From positions 260,134,494 through 260,198,493 of the forward strand of contig NC_073696.1 in assembly GCF_029784165.1 (NCBI RefSeq): a stretch of DNA of 64,000 nt, in the 5' to 3' direction. Shown here piece by piece: positions 1 through 12,419 of this stretch; the stretch's first letter is position 1, and each line of letters starts with the position of its first letter. The position numbers and the translations under genes are program-made. This DNA is from Wyeomyia smithii. Its lineage: Eukaryota > Arthropoda > Insecta > Diptera > Culicidae. The notes below the pieces were generated by a model. It did not search any database and was not told the origin of the DNA. It was given only the letters and a program-made list of their open reading frames with translations.

Positions 1-490
1 GCGACGTAAACAGAAGCAGGATTATCAAGCTTATGGGAGACGGTTAAATTGTTATTGAAGATACCGAAGCCAGTGGACCCATCAAGTAGTGATCCGTCAG
101 TGTAGTACATATTGTCGCAGATGATGTTTCGGTATTTATTGGAAAATTTTTTAGGGATCTGCTGCACGCGTAAATGATCCGGGATTCCACGAGTTTCTTC
201 TATCATGGATGTATCGAAAAACACAGTAGAATCAGAAGTATTTGATAAGTCGACACGATTTGGAATATTCGAAGAAGGGTTAATATTCTGAGACATGTGA
301 TTGAAATACAATGTCATAAAACGGGTTTGAGAATTAAGTTCGATTAACCTTTCAAAATTTTCAATCACGGGACGGTTCAAGACCTCACATTTGATTAGAA
401 TACGAGAAGACAGGCTCCAGAAGCGGTTTTTCGGGAGGGAGAAGTGGTAGATCATATTGTGGTAGTCTTGTTTAGGTTTTAAATTGAACT
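1..490 (-). mobile_element. Non-LTR retrotransposon fragment, RT end and RNase H start (partial at window edge)
   Basis: Read on the - strand, this stretch is open for about 155 codons with no stop and runs off the left edge. Near the window edge it reads YYTDGS followed by GFGIF, the first catalytic-Asp motif of an RNase H domain. Before that comes a segment with PDHLRVQQIPKKF that resembles the linker between reverse transcriptase and RNase H in insect LINEs. RNase H downstream of RT is typical of I/LOA-type clades. Only this middle part is in the window. The 5' boundary at about 480-490 looks like a truncation. The same LINE type leaves an RNase H C-terminal remnant at 14.4 kb. It is not the GPCR gene, since it lies on the opposite strand. 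Confidence 0.7.
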
Positions 491-2450
491 AGGGTTTGTT
501 TGGTTGCTACAGTCAAGTTTTAAGAGCAGGATTGAAAAACAAATAAAGTATTTTAAAGTAAAATTGCTTTGTCCGCCATTACTGATTTTTCTTTCGCGTA
601 CCCCTTGAAGGCTTTCGAGTACCCCCAGGGGTACGCGTACCCCAGTTTGAGAACCGCTGCTCTAGAAGAAAACTCAAGTTGTCTTTGATGGTTTATCTCA
701 GCAGTGCGTACAGCGCTGTACTTCTGTGACTTCTCACTAGAGTGATTCGTCACTGTTTTTTCGCTTGGCTTTGATGAACGTAGCAAGTGAGTTTTTCAAA
801 TGTGCAGTAAATTGGGAAAATATGCTCATGGCTATCCTGGATGTTAAAATAGTTCAACTAGTGATAAACCGGCAAAGTGTTTCTCTGACATTAAGAAGCA
901 TTTTTTACTAACACAGATTCATTAAATTATTTCAAAAATTGGATGTGTTTTTCAAAACCAGTTTGTTTTTTGAAATATAACAAAAATCAGACTTTAAAGA
1001 AAGAAACCACGGTTATTGTTAGAACCAAACAATACGCCTGCTAAAATTTTTTTTATGGCATCTAAACTTCTCGCTTGTACGAATGTTTAACTTAACTGTT
1101 ATAATATCTCTTCTACCAGCCTTGCTTCGTCTTATTCGCAAACTGCTATCGATTAATGAGCGCAATATGCCTTTGTTCCTGGTAGTCATCAATATAGGAC
1201 AAGGTTGTTATTAGAGCTCATATTAAAGATGAAATCTTCTTAGTTATGTGCCGCTTTACAGTACCCAGTGTGCCAATAGTCCGTAGCTAGAAACCTAACT
1301 CGCGTATGGCGCCAGTGATTCACACAGCGTTTGTCGATTATACTGACAAAAATTGTTCATATTTCAACGGGGAAATCCTAACACGCGTGGGATGGACACC
1401 AATTCGGAATTTCCTGTGTAGTAGCGACACATGCCGAAACTAGGACCGCAGTCATGCTATTACTGCAGCGTCGCTGCAATTGGGTTTCGGTTAGGGCAAT
1501 AAAAGCAACTTTAGTATCTAAACTATGGATAGCGACTATTAACATCTATTGGTTGGTTTAGTTTCATGACAATAAGCATCTACTCGGGAACGATTTCGTA
1601 CAATAATGGTATTGCTTACCTGTCCGAATGTTTGTTCCGAAAGTAACAATACACTTCGTTTGTGTAAACTTTTTTTCTCGTAAAAATGCGACCGTTTTCA
1701 GATTGCGGATGCCGAATTCAATTTCCTTCAAGACAGGCAATCCGCTTTCGATTTGCCCGATCGGAATCGGCATCTTCCGGTGTTCGTTATTTTCCGTCCT
1801 ATTGAAGTTGTTTTGTTGTGTTGACTAGAATGAGAATCTCCCGTCCCGTCCACCGTTCGATTCACTGTCAATACTCAGCTGCGAACTTGAAGAGAAATTA
1901 CTTTTCGTGGAAAACGTGGCGACGAGACAACAACCACTTTCGATTGAAACAAATTGCCTCGAAATGTCCGCCGTCAGCCAGACTGTTGCCGATAAGCAGA
2001 TTGTCAATGCAGGTAGCGTGCATTGATTCTAGGAGTTCGGACAGTAGGCAGTACGGAATTAAGCATGAACTCGGGTGAAGGCCAACTGTAGCATTCTATG
2101 TCTGGCAAAGTTTGATTATCAAATGAAAGTACACAATTACGCATAATTTGCTTTGTTGTGCGCTCACAAACAAATCGTTCTTCAAGATTTGATTATTTTC
2201 AAATCAGAATGTAATTTGTGTTGGAAAGTTAGCGCAATAAATATGGCAATTCTATTTTGAATACCAATAGTATCATTAGTATTAGTTTGTTGAATATTTT
2301 AAATCCATGAGTTGCTTTAATACGAAATGATAATGGTTTCTTTTGATACTATACAACACTATGCCCCAATGTTTTGGTGAAGGATGCCATAAGTATTTTG
2401 GAATTGGCCTCCCTAGCAATAATGGGACAGTGTTTGGATAATTAAATTGA
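491..2450. other. Intergenic or intronic, no recognised gene
   Basis: AT-rich sequence with only short ORFs. The 1600-2080 stretch is richer in GC and has short ORFs on both strands, but no family motif or convincing splice-bounded exon. It may be an intron of the LGR gene, whose upstream exons are not found between here and 5361. Confidence 0.4.
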
Positions 2451-4785
2451 CACTAGCAGTTAACTAGACTTTGAGCATGAGCATGAGCATGATTGACCGC
2501 CCGCGGTTGCTACTCCGTTATTGCCAGATCAGCTGTAATTACACAGAGAACCAACAGATGATGCTTGGGACTAACATGCATCCTCAATGTGTAAAAACTG
2601 ATGACCTCAATCTTTATATTGGGCAATACCAGCGCCGGCCGCATCCGAATGCAGGTCAATGAAGGATTGTGTATGGGAATATGTTGACGTGATTTTCGCT
2701 TTGTTGGAAGCCGAGAACACCTCTGCACTTCCACGAAAAGTCACTGGGATGTTGGAGATAAGGGAAGGGTTTGCAGCAGGGCTCGTTTTGGTAAACGGCG
2801 CGCTGAGTTCGAGCGCCTATGAGTCCATATCGGCCACGAAAGTCGTAATGCGATCCTAACTTATTCTGTTTGCTAATGCACAGCAAAGATAGAGCGCGAG
2901 GTTACGGGACATATTACCAATTTTAAACAAACTCAAATATTCCGACATCTCCGTGCGAGGTCATTATACTACTTCCGAGAGATATTATTTATTTATTCCA
3001 GCCGACTACACAATCTTACAAAAATTCTATCCACGCTGACGCCTCGCCACTCATATTACAGCCACGTAAGGTGACCCTCTTTTTACAGATATCTGTTGCG
3101 CGTTGTTGATCTATCCTTAGATAATACAACCTCTTGGAAAGTATCGACTGTAAAACTCTATACGATCGCATGGATACACACACTCAACAAATATAAATTG
3201 CTCTGATCTTAACGTATTTTTCAGTAATCTGGCCTATGGTTTAATTGGTTTTGTTTCATTAATTCACTGAATGTTATCTGAAAAGTTACGAATGATTAAG
3301 GAAAAAAAAACAAGTGTAGTCATGAATGCAAAATGAACTAAATTAAGAAAAAAAATGGACGGGACAAAATTAGCTAGCGTACGATCTAACAAATTTTCCT
3401 TACCGTACCGAAGCTATCAAGCTCGACGAATTCATAGTATTATCGTAAATGTTAAGCGCGCCATAGACATGGAAACGGCCGAAGTTTTTATAAATCCGTT
3501 TATGTCGCGTAGATTGGTGAGTAGAAAATCTGACGAACAATTTTTTCATGTAGACAATTTGTTAGTTTGTCGGGGCCCGAAATATTACTATCAATCACAA
3601 TCAACATTATCAATTACATTACGAAAACCGGCCCAAGGACAGGGATAGTAACAACGTAGCGGAATCGACGTCGTTTTCTTAGGCGCAAGAAAAAATATTT
3701 ATATTAAATTGAAAATTTGGCAACATGCATGCATTCAAAGCCCGATAGTTAGATAAAATGCGTATGAGCATAAAAATACAATACAACTTTCGGAATCTAT
3801 TTGCAAAATGCCAAAGCAATCATTATTCATTTTATCGTTCCGGATGTGTTTCGTGACGAAAATTTTGCATAATTATTAAAAACTAACCGGGGAGTAAAAA
3901 TTTCAAAAGCTAGAGAATTCACAAAACACGAACAGTATCGCGCAGGCACAATAAAATTTTGCCCATTCCCTATGATGGGTTTCTAAGAGATCTTATTAAA
4001 AATAAGCTTCACGTCAATAAAACATTCAAATGAACATATAAAACTATTCGTCATCTCACACACAAGTCCCAACGCAGTAATAACTGGTGGCGTAGTGAAC
4101 ATGAACACCACTACCAAAACACGGTCATAGCAATCAACCTGTGCATCAGTGTTATGTCGGCTGACAGTTTTTTTTTTCGTCAGCCGTCGCAGCACATTCG
4201 GGTTATTCGCGTTGAAAGAGGTTTTGAAGGCTGTTCGCACCTACGTGAACACTCATATGTAATTGTCAAAATGTGCGTGATGACAAAAGCAAAAATATTT
4301 CCTTCCTTCTTTTTCGGTCGCAAAAACCAAACAAATCTCAGCAACACCGTCAACGCGAATTGAAAAATGCAGAAAATGCAAAAGAAAGGCATAAGATACC
4401 TAGCTGATTTTGTCTGTCTCGCTTTCCCTCCTTCATCACTCGCTTGGTCATGTTGCGTGTATTTATGCAAGCTATAGCGTTTTTCACCCGCCTTTCCGCA
4501 AAACACACTTGTGCTATCTTTTCCACACCTATAGTTCCAAACCGCACACAAATAGGCTCTAAGTTTGATTGGTTGTTTGATAAAATTCAACCATATAATC
4601 CTGTTAGACGAGGTCCGTACATCACATTCGTACACACCACACATAGTTCTACTATAACGTACTATTTTTGCAATTTCTTTTTATGAATAACACTCATAAT
4701 TTGAAAAATAAAACTACAGCAAACAGGAACCGCGTACTGATTTTCAACCGTGCTGCCAACCGACCACTAGCAGTTAACTAGACTT
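2451..4785. repeat. 21 bp direct repeats flanking a 2.3 kb segment, possible insertion
   Basis: The same 21 bases, starting CACTAGCAGTTAAC, occur at 2451-2471 and 4765-4785 and bracket 2.3 kb. The inner segment opens with GAGCAT repeated about three times (2473-2490). A perfect duplication of this length flanking one block looks like a target-site duplication. The inner sequence has no recognisable transposase or reverse transcriptase. It contains a 165 bp stretch (4199-4363) that recurs at 45.6 kb, which supports it being a repetitive insert. Confidence 0.5.
4199..4363 (+). repeat. Dispersed repeat, copy 1
   Basis: About 165 bp that recurs at 45621-45786 in the same orientation with more than 90 percent identity by eye. 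Both begin CGGGTTATTCGCGTTGAAAG and end with CAACACCGTCAACG. No coding motif is seen. Unidentified mosquito repeat. Confidence 0.8.
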
Positions 4786-5360
4786 GTTAAGGAAAAAATA
4801 TTTTTCTCTGATAGCCGTAGCCGCCTTTTGAGGAGCTGCTCCAATTTAATCGCGCCTCGTATTATCACATCCAATACAGTGAGACTTGACTTTTCATTGC
4901 CTTTGGATTATTTCTTCTCATATTGTTAATGGCATTCCTGTCTTCAAATTAGAAAAAAAGCAATATTCATGAAAAGCACTTACGTAGGAAACTTTCACTC
5001 AGACAACTGTCAAACTAAGTGATGCCCTTTCACTACTCAGTCGGGCTCCGCGCCGACAGCAATTTAGCCAAATAGGAAAGTAGTAACTTTTTTGTTTCCG
5101 CTACATAATATATCCAGCCGAAGAAAATTCACTTTTACTGCCAGCGGATGATAGAAGCATTACAAAGCCCCCCTTGGTCCGTGTATGTGGGAGTGAACGG
5201 GCACCCAATCGAGATAAAGCGAGAAAGGCTATGTGCCCTTCATCCGGCACTTATCTTGTGGCCACTAGATTCCTCTTTTTTTTCTGCTAAATATTTCATT
5301 TCGAAGCTGCGATTTACTTACACGTGACTTGGTTTCCGTTTCTATCTCATCTCGTTCCAG

Positions 5361-5434
5361 ATTCGCTATCATAGTTGCGACCGATTGCCTCTGCTGGATG
5401 CCGGTGATTGTCGTCAAATTGGTGGCCCTGGGAG
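5361..5434 (+). CDS. Relaxin-type LGR GPCR, exon with transmembrane helix 6
   Basis: Internal coding exon of a rhodopsin-class GPCR. A strong pyrimidine tract ends in TTCCAG before it and GTAAGT follows. It encodes FAIIVATDCLCWMPV and then IVVKLVALG, a TM6 with the Cys-Trp-x-Pro hinge (CWMP) of class A receptors. It starts with the third base of a codon and ends with the first base of a Gly codon. The TM7 exon at 35448 begins with the two bases that complete it, giving a continuous TM6-loop-TM7 protein. The TDxLCW..I..VK pattern followed by LPVNSALNP in TM7 is that of relaxin-family receptors (RXFP1/2; insect Lgr3/Lgr4). Such receptors sit in the plasma membrane and respond to insulin/relaxin-like peptides through cAMP. 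Earlier exons (TM1-5, LRRs, LDLa) are not found to the left. Whether it is Lgr3 or Lgr4 cannot be told from this part. Confidence 0.88.
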
Positions 5435-7254
5435 GTAAGTTTTTGTGATTGCTATAGCAGAGTGGCTGATGGCAAACAGTGACGTAAATTGGTTGATCTT
5501 TAATTTTGGGGCACAAGATAGGGAGACCGTTCTTTAGCCTAAGGGATAAACGATTAATTGCTTTTAGATTGCGGTTATCATAGCTTTGACATATTTTGAA
5601 ATATTTCGTAAAGTTACGGCAACGGTTTGCTAACGCTTGTTTATAGCTATTTGAATCGATTTCTATCAGGGTAGGAAAAAGCGAAACATTTGCACAACAA
5701 TGGATGTTCTCCTCAGTTGTTAACTGAACCATAAAACGTCAATTGTTTGTAACGTGTACCACTCCTACATGCCAGACTAGAACCAATATACAACACAGGG
5801 TGGAAAGAAATGGTTACTACACTAGACGGCGTCACGTACCAATCCGTGCGAGTTGAGTGGTCATGGTCACACAGGCACTGGCCGGTGTCGGTTGCCGTTT
5901 CAGCCAAGACGGGCGAGTAAATTGTTTAGCGATAGTGACATTTATTTTTATAGCTCTCCCACTTATCCGGAGGGGTTAACGTGGAAACAGTTTCCGTAGC
6001 TTTTTTGTAACGGCTGGTTGCGGCTCGATTTAAGATGTGTTCAAGAATCCATTATCATACAATAATTCAGCCGCAATCGTTTGAACGGGAAAACTAGTTT
6101 TATTATTTTTCGGTTGAACTCTTAAACGATTACATGAATTATGTTGCAACGAAAAAGAACTAAAACCAGTAACAATAAAATGCGGAATTCATCGGACGAA
6201 AATTAAATTAGAAATTGCATTTCTGCAGTTGATGGTTGAAAGTTCATTCTGTTTAGCAATGCGTTTCAATTCAATAATCGTCTCTGTATGTATTCCTGTT
6301 TGTATATTGTCCTTTTAATAAACTCCTTGCTGGCCACATCAGTATTGCAACCCATTTTATGACCAACTCACCATGACCAACACAGAGTGTACGGCTCCAT
6401 CCATGCCATTCAAGTCTCTGTCTATGATTAAACAACTCAACGGTTTGCCAATGATAGGTTATATTTGTGCTACCTACTTGCAACCCGTAATTAAAAAATG
6501 ATTTAAAATCTTTCATCACAACTCGCAATTGGCCAACTGGTATTCAGTCCCTACTTCAACGATTTTCGATGCTTTTAGTATATTTTTATCGAAAAATCAT
6601 AGGGTAGGAGCGCCAGTTATAGCAATAGCACCAGTTATGGCTATACTGCTCAAAAAAATTAAAATTAAAAGACATTGAATATTTAATATCGAAAAAAAAA
6701 TACTAAACATGATAAATGCTATTTGCTTTTTGATAATCAATCATTAAACATAAATGTTCATAATTATTTTGCTAAAAAATTAAAGTTTTTCAGGCCCTAC
6801 CTCCATTTCATACGAGTTCTTATCATTTTATTAGTGGACATGCTATTTTGAAATCGCTGGTAGGAACAAGTTAATAACAATATAAGTTTGAAAATAACGT
6901 GCTTCGCATTGAAATTGAATTATCCATTCATATAAACTGTTAAATTGTGGTGTTTTTATCGAACTAAACATTTTATCAGTATTGCCACAATCGGTACAAA
7001 ATAATTAGAAGTTCCCCATTTGGCAACATGCGAATGGATCATAGCACGCGTGGGAAACACCAGTTATCGCCATATCGAAACGAAAGTAAACAAACCATCG
7101 GCAAACGTTTTTTCGGAGTATTTAGTGCTTTCGTAGTGATTTCTGTTTGATTTAGGGACAGCATTATCATTTCAGGTTGGTAACTAGCTAAAATTTTAGT
7201 TGTAAAAGCTGCAATAGGCGTTTGATTTTAGCTATAACATCAGCTAGCGCGCGA

Positions 7255-7476
7255 GTGTCCGAGAAGGATCTTCGTGGTTGGTTTGGTTTTACCAGAAGCA
7301 TTCTTACGAAAAATGACTTGCTCCATAGATAGAGCATTCCTAACAAAGTATGAAATGGGGATGGGACATCATTTTACCTACATCCCAAGTCCAAGGAGGT
7401 CATAGCACAGGCCGGGTCTCGCAACGTCTACGAGGTTGAACAAGCATCAGAAAAGCAAACGGCGACAAAATTATAA
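7255..7476 (+). pseudogene. pogo/Tigger-type transposase fragment, broken
   Basis: One frame, interrupted by stops at 7330 (TAG) and 7351 (TGA) and ended by TAA at 7474, reads VSEKDLRGWF, then NGDGTSFYLHPKSKEV and then AGSRNVYEV. This is the order in pogo/Tigger transposases: a helix with x-WF, then the first catalytic Asp in an N-x-D-E-T/S-x-F context, then P-K-x-x-x-V and a G-x-x-N-V-Y-E strand. The Asp is present, but the Glu that usually follows is Gly. The rest of the catalytic core is missing. Non-functional. Confidence 0.7.
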
Positions 7477-7745
7477 ATTTTACAAATTCGAGAACAAAAA
7501 CTTCTTCAAGGATTGTACATGAAATTCAACCAATCTGCGAGCTCACCGCTTCCCGTCCTTGAAAGTTTGCTTTTGAATTCTACATTCTAATAGAAGCAGT
7601 CAGCAAGCCAAAGCTGGAGCATACTCGACGGTTGTCAATTTTTTTTAAAAAGGCACTAGCTCCGCCGCGTCGCAAAGCCCCGTAATTGTTCAACGTGATT
7701 TTTCCCTGTTCTTACAGATTTACAGCAAAAAAAAAAAAAAATTTG

Positions 7746-7916
7746 ATGAAATACGTGAAAAGGATAAGTAAAAGTTATAGAAGCTCGAAGAAACAAAAAG
7801 CTCAAGAACGCGTGGCGATGAAATTAAAACGCGATAAAATGAAAGAGGCCAAAGCAGAAGAGTCTGATAGTAAAAAAGCCGAAAAAGCAAGCTCCAAAAC
7901 TAAAACGAAAAACTAA
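7746..7916 (+). pseudogene. Lysine-rich ORF, possible transposase C-terminal tail
   Basis: A 56-codon ORF from ATG at 7746, very rich in Lys, Glu and Ser (KKQKAQERVAMKLKRDK). Pogo-type transposases commonly end in such a charged tail, and this ORF follows the transposase relic inside the same inverted repeats. The upstream open frame goes through a poly-A run. It could also be chance low-complexity coding. Confidence 0.35.
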
Positions 7917-9654
7917 GCCGTAGTTTTGATGTGATTACTTCTTGTTACCAGATTTTGTATAACTTGTGATATATACCCCGATGAATTTTATTCCTTGAGT
8001 GTCAGTTTCTTGTTTGGGACCAAATTGATTAGCTGCTTAATATAAACATAATTGTTAGGGGGAATTCTAATGAGATAAGAGGTCAGACCACAGTTCATGT
8101 TTCACTGTTCTAATTTAGTATAGAAATACATCTTGCATAGGAGGGGTCGTCTGTGCGTATTTACTTTAAACAATCTAACGTGGTCTGTAAGCCATCCCTT
8201 TGAGCATAATATTTTTTTGCTGATCATTATCTGGTAAAATTGTACGTGACGGATATAAAAACTCAATTCAATGTTTTTTTTTTCGATATGACAATAACTG
8301 GTACAGTTCTATGGCGAACAAAAGAACTTTATAGCCATAACTGGGACTCGGTGGAAGAGTTTTTTCTGCGGCGTTTTTTCATTAAACAATATAGAAAATT
8401 TCAGTTTCTTAATATATGATGAATTATAATTGTTGTTAACTTAAAATGAACACCATGAACATAAAAATATCCGAATTTTTACAACCAAAATATTCAAAAG
8501 ACTGATACATCCTTCAAACTATTGCCATAACTGGTGCACTCCCCCTACACGATGTTGTTGATTTTGAAGTACTGAGTGATTCGTGATTAAACCGATTGAT
8601 CCACTTTGTTTAGGAAGTAAAACAACCGAGAGAATTTTTTTTTCCATACTTCAACAATGAAACGACTTGAAATCATGAAGCTCAACGAAGGACGAAGGTC
8701 GAATTCCTGTTAGTTCTGGATGACATGTGGTGGTACGTCATCGGATCCAAACCGACGGCCGGTGAGTGAGTTATGGCAGCCGCGCAGAGGTAATTAGTTA
8801 GTTAGCTTTTGGTCCATGTCCGCCGGTCCGGCAAAACAGAGGAATGAAATTAGAGAAATTAGAGACTGTGGACGGTTACCCGCCATGACTTTCATCTATC
8901 GCCAGGCAGTGTTGTTACACAGTGGAGAATTCTCCATTCATGCTATTTCTCGTTCTTTCTCGCTTTCTTTCTTGCTCGCATTTGTTCCCGAGATCGTATG
9001 CTCCCGAGATCGTATGCACACACTCCCGTCTACTCTCCTCGTGTGTACTCGTGTGTACCTACTCGCGAGAACAACCAGCCGAAGACAATTGTTTCAAGAT
9101 GCATTGCGATGGGTTGCAGAGGGACAAAAAATAATAGGATATCGGACTACTCGTATTAGACTGCTATAAAAAAACTTACCAAAGCAGTCCGATACTCTAC
9201 ACGTTGCCCCACTGTCGGCTGTTGGTGTGCATGAAGCAAAACCGGAAAGAAAGCATTTTCGTTTTCGAGCACAGTTTTTAGGCACTCCTCCTAGTCGAAC
9301 AACTTAAGTCGAGTACTCCTACTCGCAAGCAGAAACTCGCGTACTCGTTTACAGTCGCTGAGTAGCAAAACAAAAGAGTTTTTGTGTGTCGTTGCGCGCT
9401 TGTTCTACTCAGGGTAATGCATGCAGAATAAAGAGAATCTCGAAAGCGTGTGTGCAAAAAGCTTGAGAAGCGTAGCATATGTCTCGTTCGAAAGCAGGAA
9501 GATGGAGAAATGTTTTGTTTCTCGCTCGCTTTGCAACGCTGTCGCCAGGACAGGTTCTCGTCGGCAGCCCGGATGTCGTTGGCTAAGCTGTCTTTTTTGC
9601 TTTGTCCTCGCGGAATTCAGTCGAGTGCTTCTCTGAAGATCTGGTGAGTCCGAT

Positions 9655-11345
9655 CCATTTCCACCAACGCTCTTGACGTGAAAGTAGGGATAGGAGTTAG
9701 CGACCGGAGGTGGTCGACCCGTTCACGCTTTGCCAGCGCTGAGGTAGGGGAGGTGAGCAAGGAACCGATCCCGGAATCCCGAACCTGGACATTGAACCGG
9801 CCACAAAGGTGGCGTCTGGGTTGTTATGGGTGGTCATGCATAAATGCTTGGATGACTGCCTTTTCTCGGGCAAGTAGAAGTGGCAGATGGTATTACTGCA
9901 GAAGGCCGGGAAACCACCAGGTGACCCATCGGGATACCTGTTAGACACAGCGAATAAGGTGCTTGAGAGGTGCTTGCGAGCAACCATTTTGGTTTCCATG
10001 ACGGCAGGTCTACGGTAGATGCTATTCCTTCCGTCACTAAGCCAGAGGATGTAGATCTTTAGCGTAAAAGAAGGGGCATGCTAGATGTGAGAAATGCGTT
10101 CAACAGCGCCATACTCTATAGCCCATACCCCTCGGAGTCTTGAAGTGTCGGTTACTTTTAGAATCGACTAGTGGTATACAACACACATGAGGGTCAGAAA
10201 TGCGTTCCAATCACCGCAGGTGTATCGCAAGGTTTTATCCGGATCCAGTATAGTGGAATGTCATGTATGATGTTATGTTGAAAATAAATCTACCTCCGGG
10301 GCAGGGATTGTGGGTCTACGGCAAGTCAATCAACGAGGTCGAGTTGAAGCCCACGCCATACACGCGCGTGGTTGTGTATTGGATACACTCTAGGAAACTG
10401 AAGTTAGCGTACCATAATTCGGAGGTCAACGTAGTGAACAACCAGAATCGGTGCTGGTGGACGCACCTCATAGCAATCCTCGAAGCTCTTGAGGATGATG
10501 GTCGATAACAAGCTTACCTTTGAGAGCCATGTAGACTATGCCTGTAGAAAAGCTTCCATGTAATGTCGAGTACTCTTAGTTACCGCGGTAGATTTCAAAG
10601 TACCTACAGGCTCATGTTTCTGAGGGTCACGTGCGCGTACCGAACCGTGTCCATACGAGGCAATACGTGTCCCGGCTGGCATGATGCCTATCGGTATCAT
10701 CGGTGAAGAAGACGTAGAGTGCTTCGACCAACATGACACGAGAGGTATACACCAGAAGGTCATCTTCGATGGCCAGATAACAGCGAGAATGGTCTGATTC
10801 TACCTCATCCCGGGGAGATCCTGTTAGGTCATGGCTGCTACAGGCTGTTTGTGCACGCGGAGTCCCGCAAGTGTCTAGAATGTGTGGGTGCGAAAAGAAC
10901 CGCTGACCATGTGCTCTTTGTATGCCCTTGTTTCGAACAGACGAGGAGCGAAATGTTGACAGTTAGCGGACCAGATACCACACCGAATATATATCCCTTT
11001 CTGACCGAGCCCACACAAAAAATGACGGATAACAGAACCTAAATCAAAGTAATTCCTATATAAAAACACTTGCTCGCTCCGGTTTTTTATTTTTCGTAGG
11101 AGCTGCGATGTTGACACTAGCGTTGTGAGCAATAAAATGATCAATAGGATATTCCAGAAGCGTGAGAGAAGGTTCTGCTTAAGTCTCCTTCTACCTACGC
11201 AATTATATGGGCTCTATCGGAAAGGGATATGGCAGAGGATGTGCGATGACGAGGGTATCTGAAGAGCACTCAATACGACTGCTACCCAAATCGTTCTCGA
11301 GTTTCAAGGCACCAATCGACGGGTTAACCATCAAATGATTCATGA
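9655..11345 (+). mobile_element. Decayed R1-clade non-LTR retrotransposon ORF2 fragment
   Basis: This is a diverged, same-family relative of the ORF2 at 39.3-41.2 kb, but on the + strand. Matching blocks include INAWMTAFS against the RT helix with RCLDDCLFP, MYDVMLKINLP against MYDGVLKLKFP, and YGKSINEVELK against YGESIEEVELT. Others are HSRKLKLAYHNSEVNVVNN against RSRKLELAHHKTEVTVVNN, a C-terminal zinc-finger remnant CLECVGAKRTADHVLFVC, and a 3' end RMCDDEGI..IVLEFQ against RMCDDPDIWN..IVLELQ. The catalytic Asp-Asp box is deleted. It is inserted in, or recombined with, an older copia element. Confidence 0.8.
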
Positions 11346-11441
11346 TGCAATGCAATGACGGTCGATTATGTAGCAAGCGCTACGACGGAAGCTGCGCCGT
11401 CCGGGCTGAAAGCTGACGGCGAGAAGTAGAAGACGGTGATT

Positions 11442-11483
11442 TGTTACAATTGTCGAAACCTCGGCCACAGGCAGAAACTGTGC
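11442..11483 (+). pseudogene. Gag CCHC zinc knuckle remnant
   Basis: Encodes CYNCRNLGHRQKLC, a perfect C-x2-C-x4-H-x4-C nucleic-acid-binding knuckle as found in retrotransposon Gag. It lies just downstream of the R1-type insertion and upstream of the integrase relic, as in copia gag-pol. Confidence 0.65.
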
Positions 11484-11879
11484 AGGATGGTGACAGGAAA
11501 GCGTATCGCATAACAATCATTCGGGTATCATTTCTGAACTTGCTATTCATAAGCTTTCAATCCCAGCAAACCATCGCTATTAAAAGTTACACATTCTCAC
11601 GCATGCAAGAGACAACTTATAGCAAAGAAATATATGGTAGCTTTCTTTGATGATTTTGTTTCAGTATTGCCTGCTTTAGGGGGAGCGAGCAACATATAGC
11701 GAGTGTTTCACGAAAGAATCGTATACGATTGCACTTGAGCGATCGCAGCGATTCTTTCAAATGTTGGTTGCTTGCAGGCGTAATTCGGTTACCCCACGTC
11801 GTGCTTTCACCGTGATATACCGCTATGATTCTTAGTGATTTCAAATATTACATGCTAATGCACCATGCTACCATTTCCG

Positions 11880-12210
11880 TAAGCATTGATGATACCTATT
11901 TGCTCCGGTAAGCAAACAGTTAAACGCAATCTAACGTTCATTTGGATTCATAATTTTGTATCACTGGCGATAATACCTCAAAGATTCTCACGATACCGTT
12001 GAATGCAAGTGAACTTGGATACAATAAAAACTATCGTGTTTGAATCTTTCAGTCTTCTGCTATAGTATTCGGAACTCTTAGAAGCGAAAAACAATCAGCA
12101 GCGTTTCTATGGAAAACTTGTACGCGAGTGGAAACAATTGAACGATACCTGATGAATCAAAGAACACATTTGCATGAAATATTGCTAGTGAGTGTAAATT
12201 TCCATGCTTG
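11880..12210 (+). repeat. Dispersed repeat, inverted copy at 53225-53545
   Basis: About 330 bp matching the reverse complement of 53225-53545. Shared landmarks include CCTGATGAATCAAAGAACACA, written there as its complement, and TTTGTATCACTGGCGATAAT. By eye the identity is roughly 85-90 percent. In the other copy it forms the interior of a TIR element, so it is probably a piece of that DNA transposon. Confidence 0.7.
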
Positions 12211-12419
12211 GTGTCAACATAACAAGAATCAGGTAGATAGAGGCAGGCAGGTAGAGAACCGACGTCTTTTCGGGTTTAAAGTATGCCACCTAATGTGACA
12301 GAGCCCTATAGGAACACTGTCAAGGACGCGGGGTGCTGTTACACGTGAAATACCTAGCAGATAACAAGAAGATCACCGCTCGTGCAAACTGATCTGGAAG
12401 TCGCCGGAGTATGAACGCT

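Larger units (their letters stand above)
6602..8549 (+). mobile_element. Decayed pogo-like DNA transposon
   Basis: Imperfect terminal inverted repeats bracket the block: GTAGGAGCGCCAGTTAT at the left and, read from the other strand, GTAGGGGGAGTGCACCAGTTAT at the right. The phrase CCAGTTAT..C/GCCAT recurs inside both ends (6630, 7063, 8290 and 8330), as subterminal repeats would. Inside is a transposase relic with pogo/Tigger-type motifs (7255-7476) and a lysine-rich tail ORF (7746-7916). The length (~1.95 kb) is a little short for a complete pogo-type element, and the middle of the transposase appears lost. It sits in the first part of the 30 kb LGR intron. Confidence 0.65.

Noticed and set aside
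2656..2886. Overlapping ORFs on both strands near 2.7 kb
   Set aside because: Considered as an upstream receptor exon (TM segment) but it has no hydrophobic helix and no fitting splice phase.
5265..5732. 155-codon ORF on the - strand
   Set aside because: Antisense to the TM6 exon and its intron; no motif. The splice-bounded + strand exon explains the coding bias.
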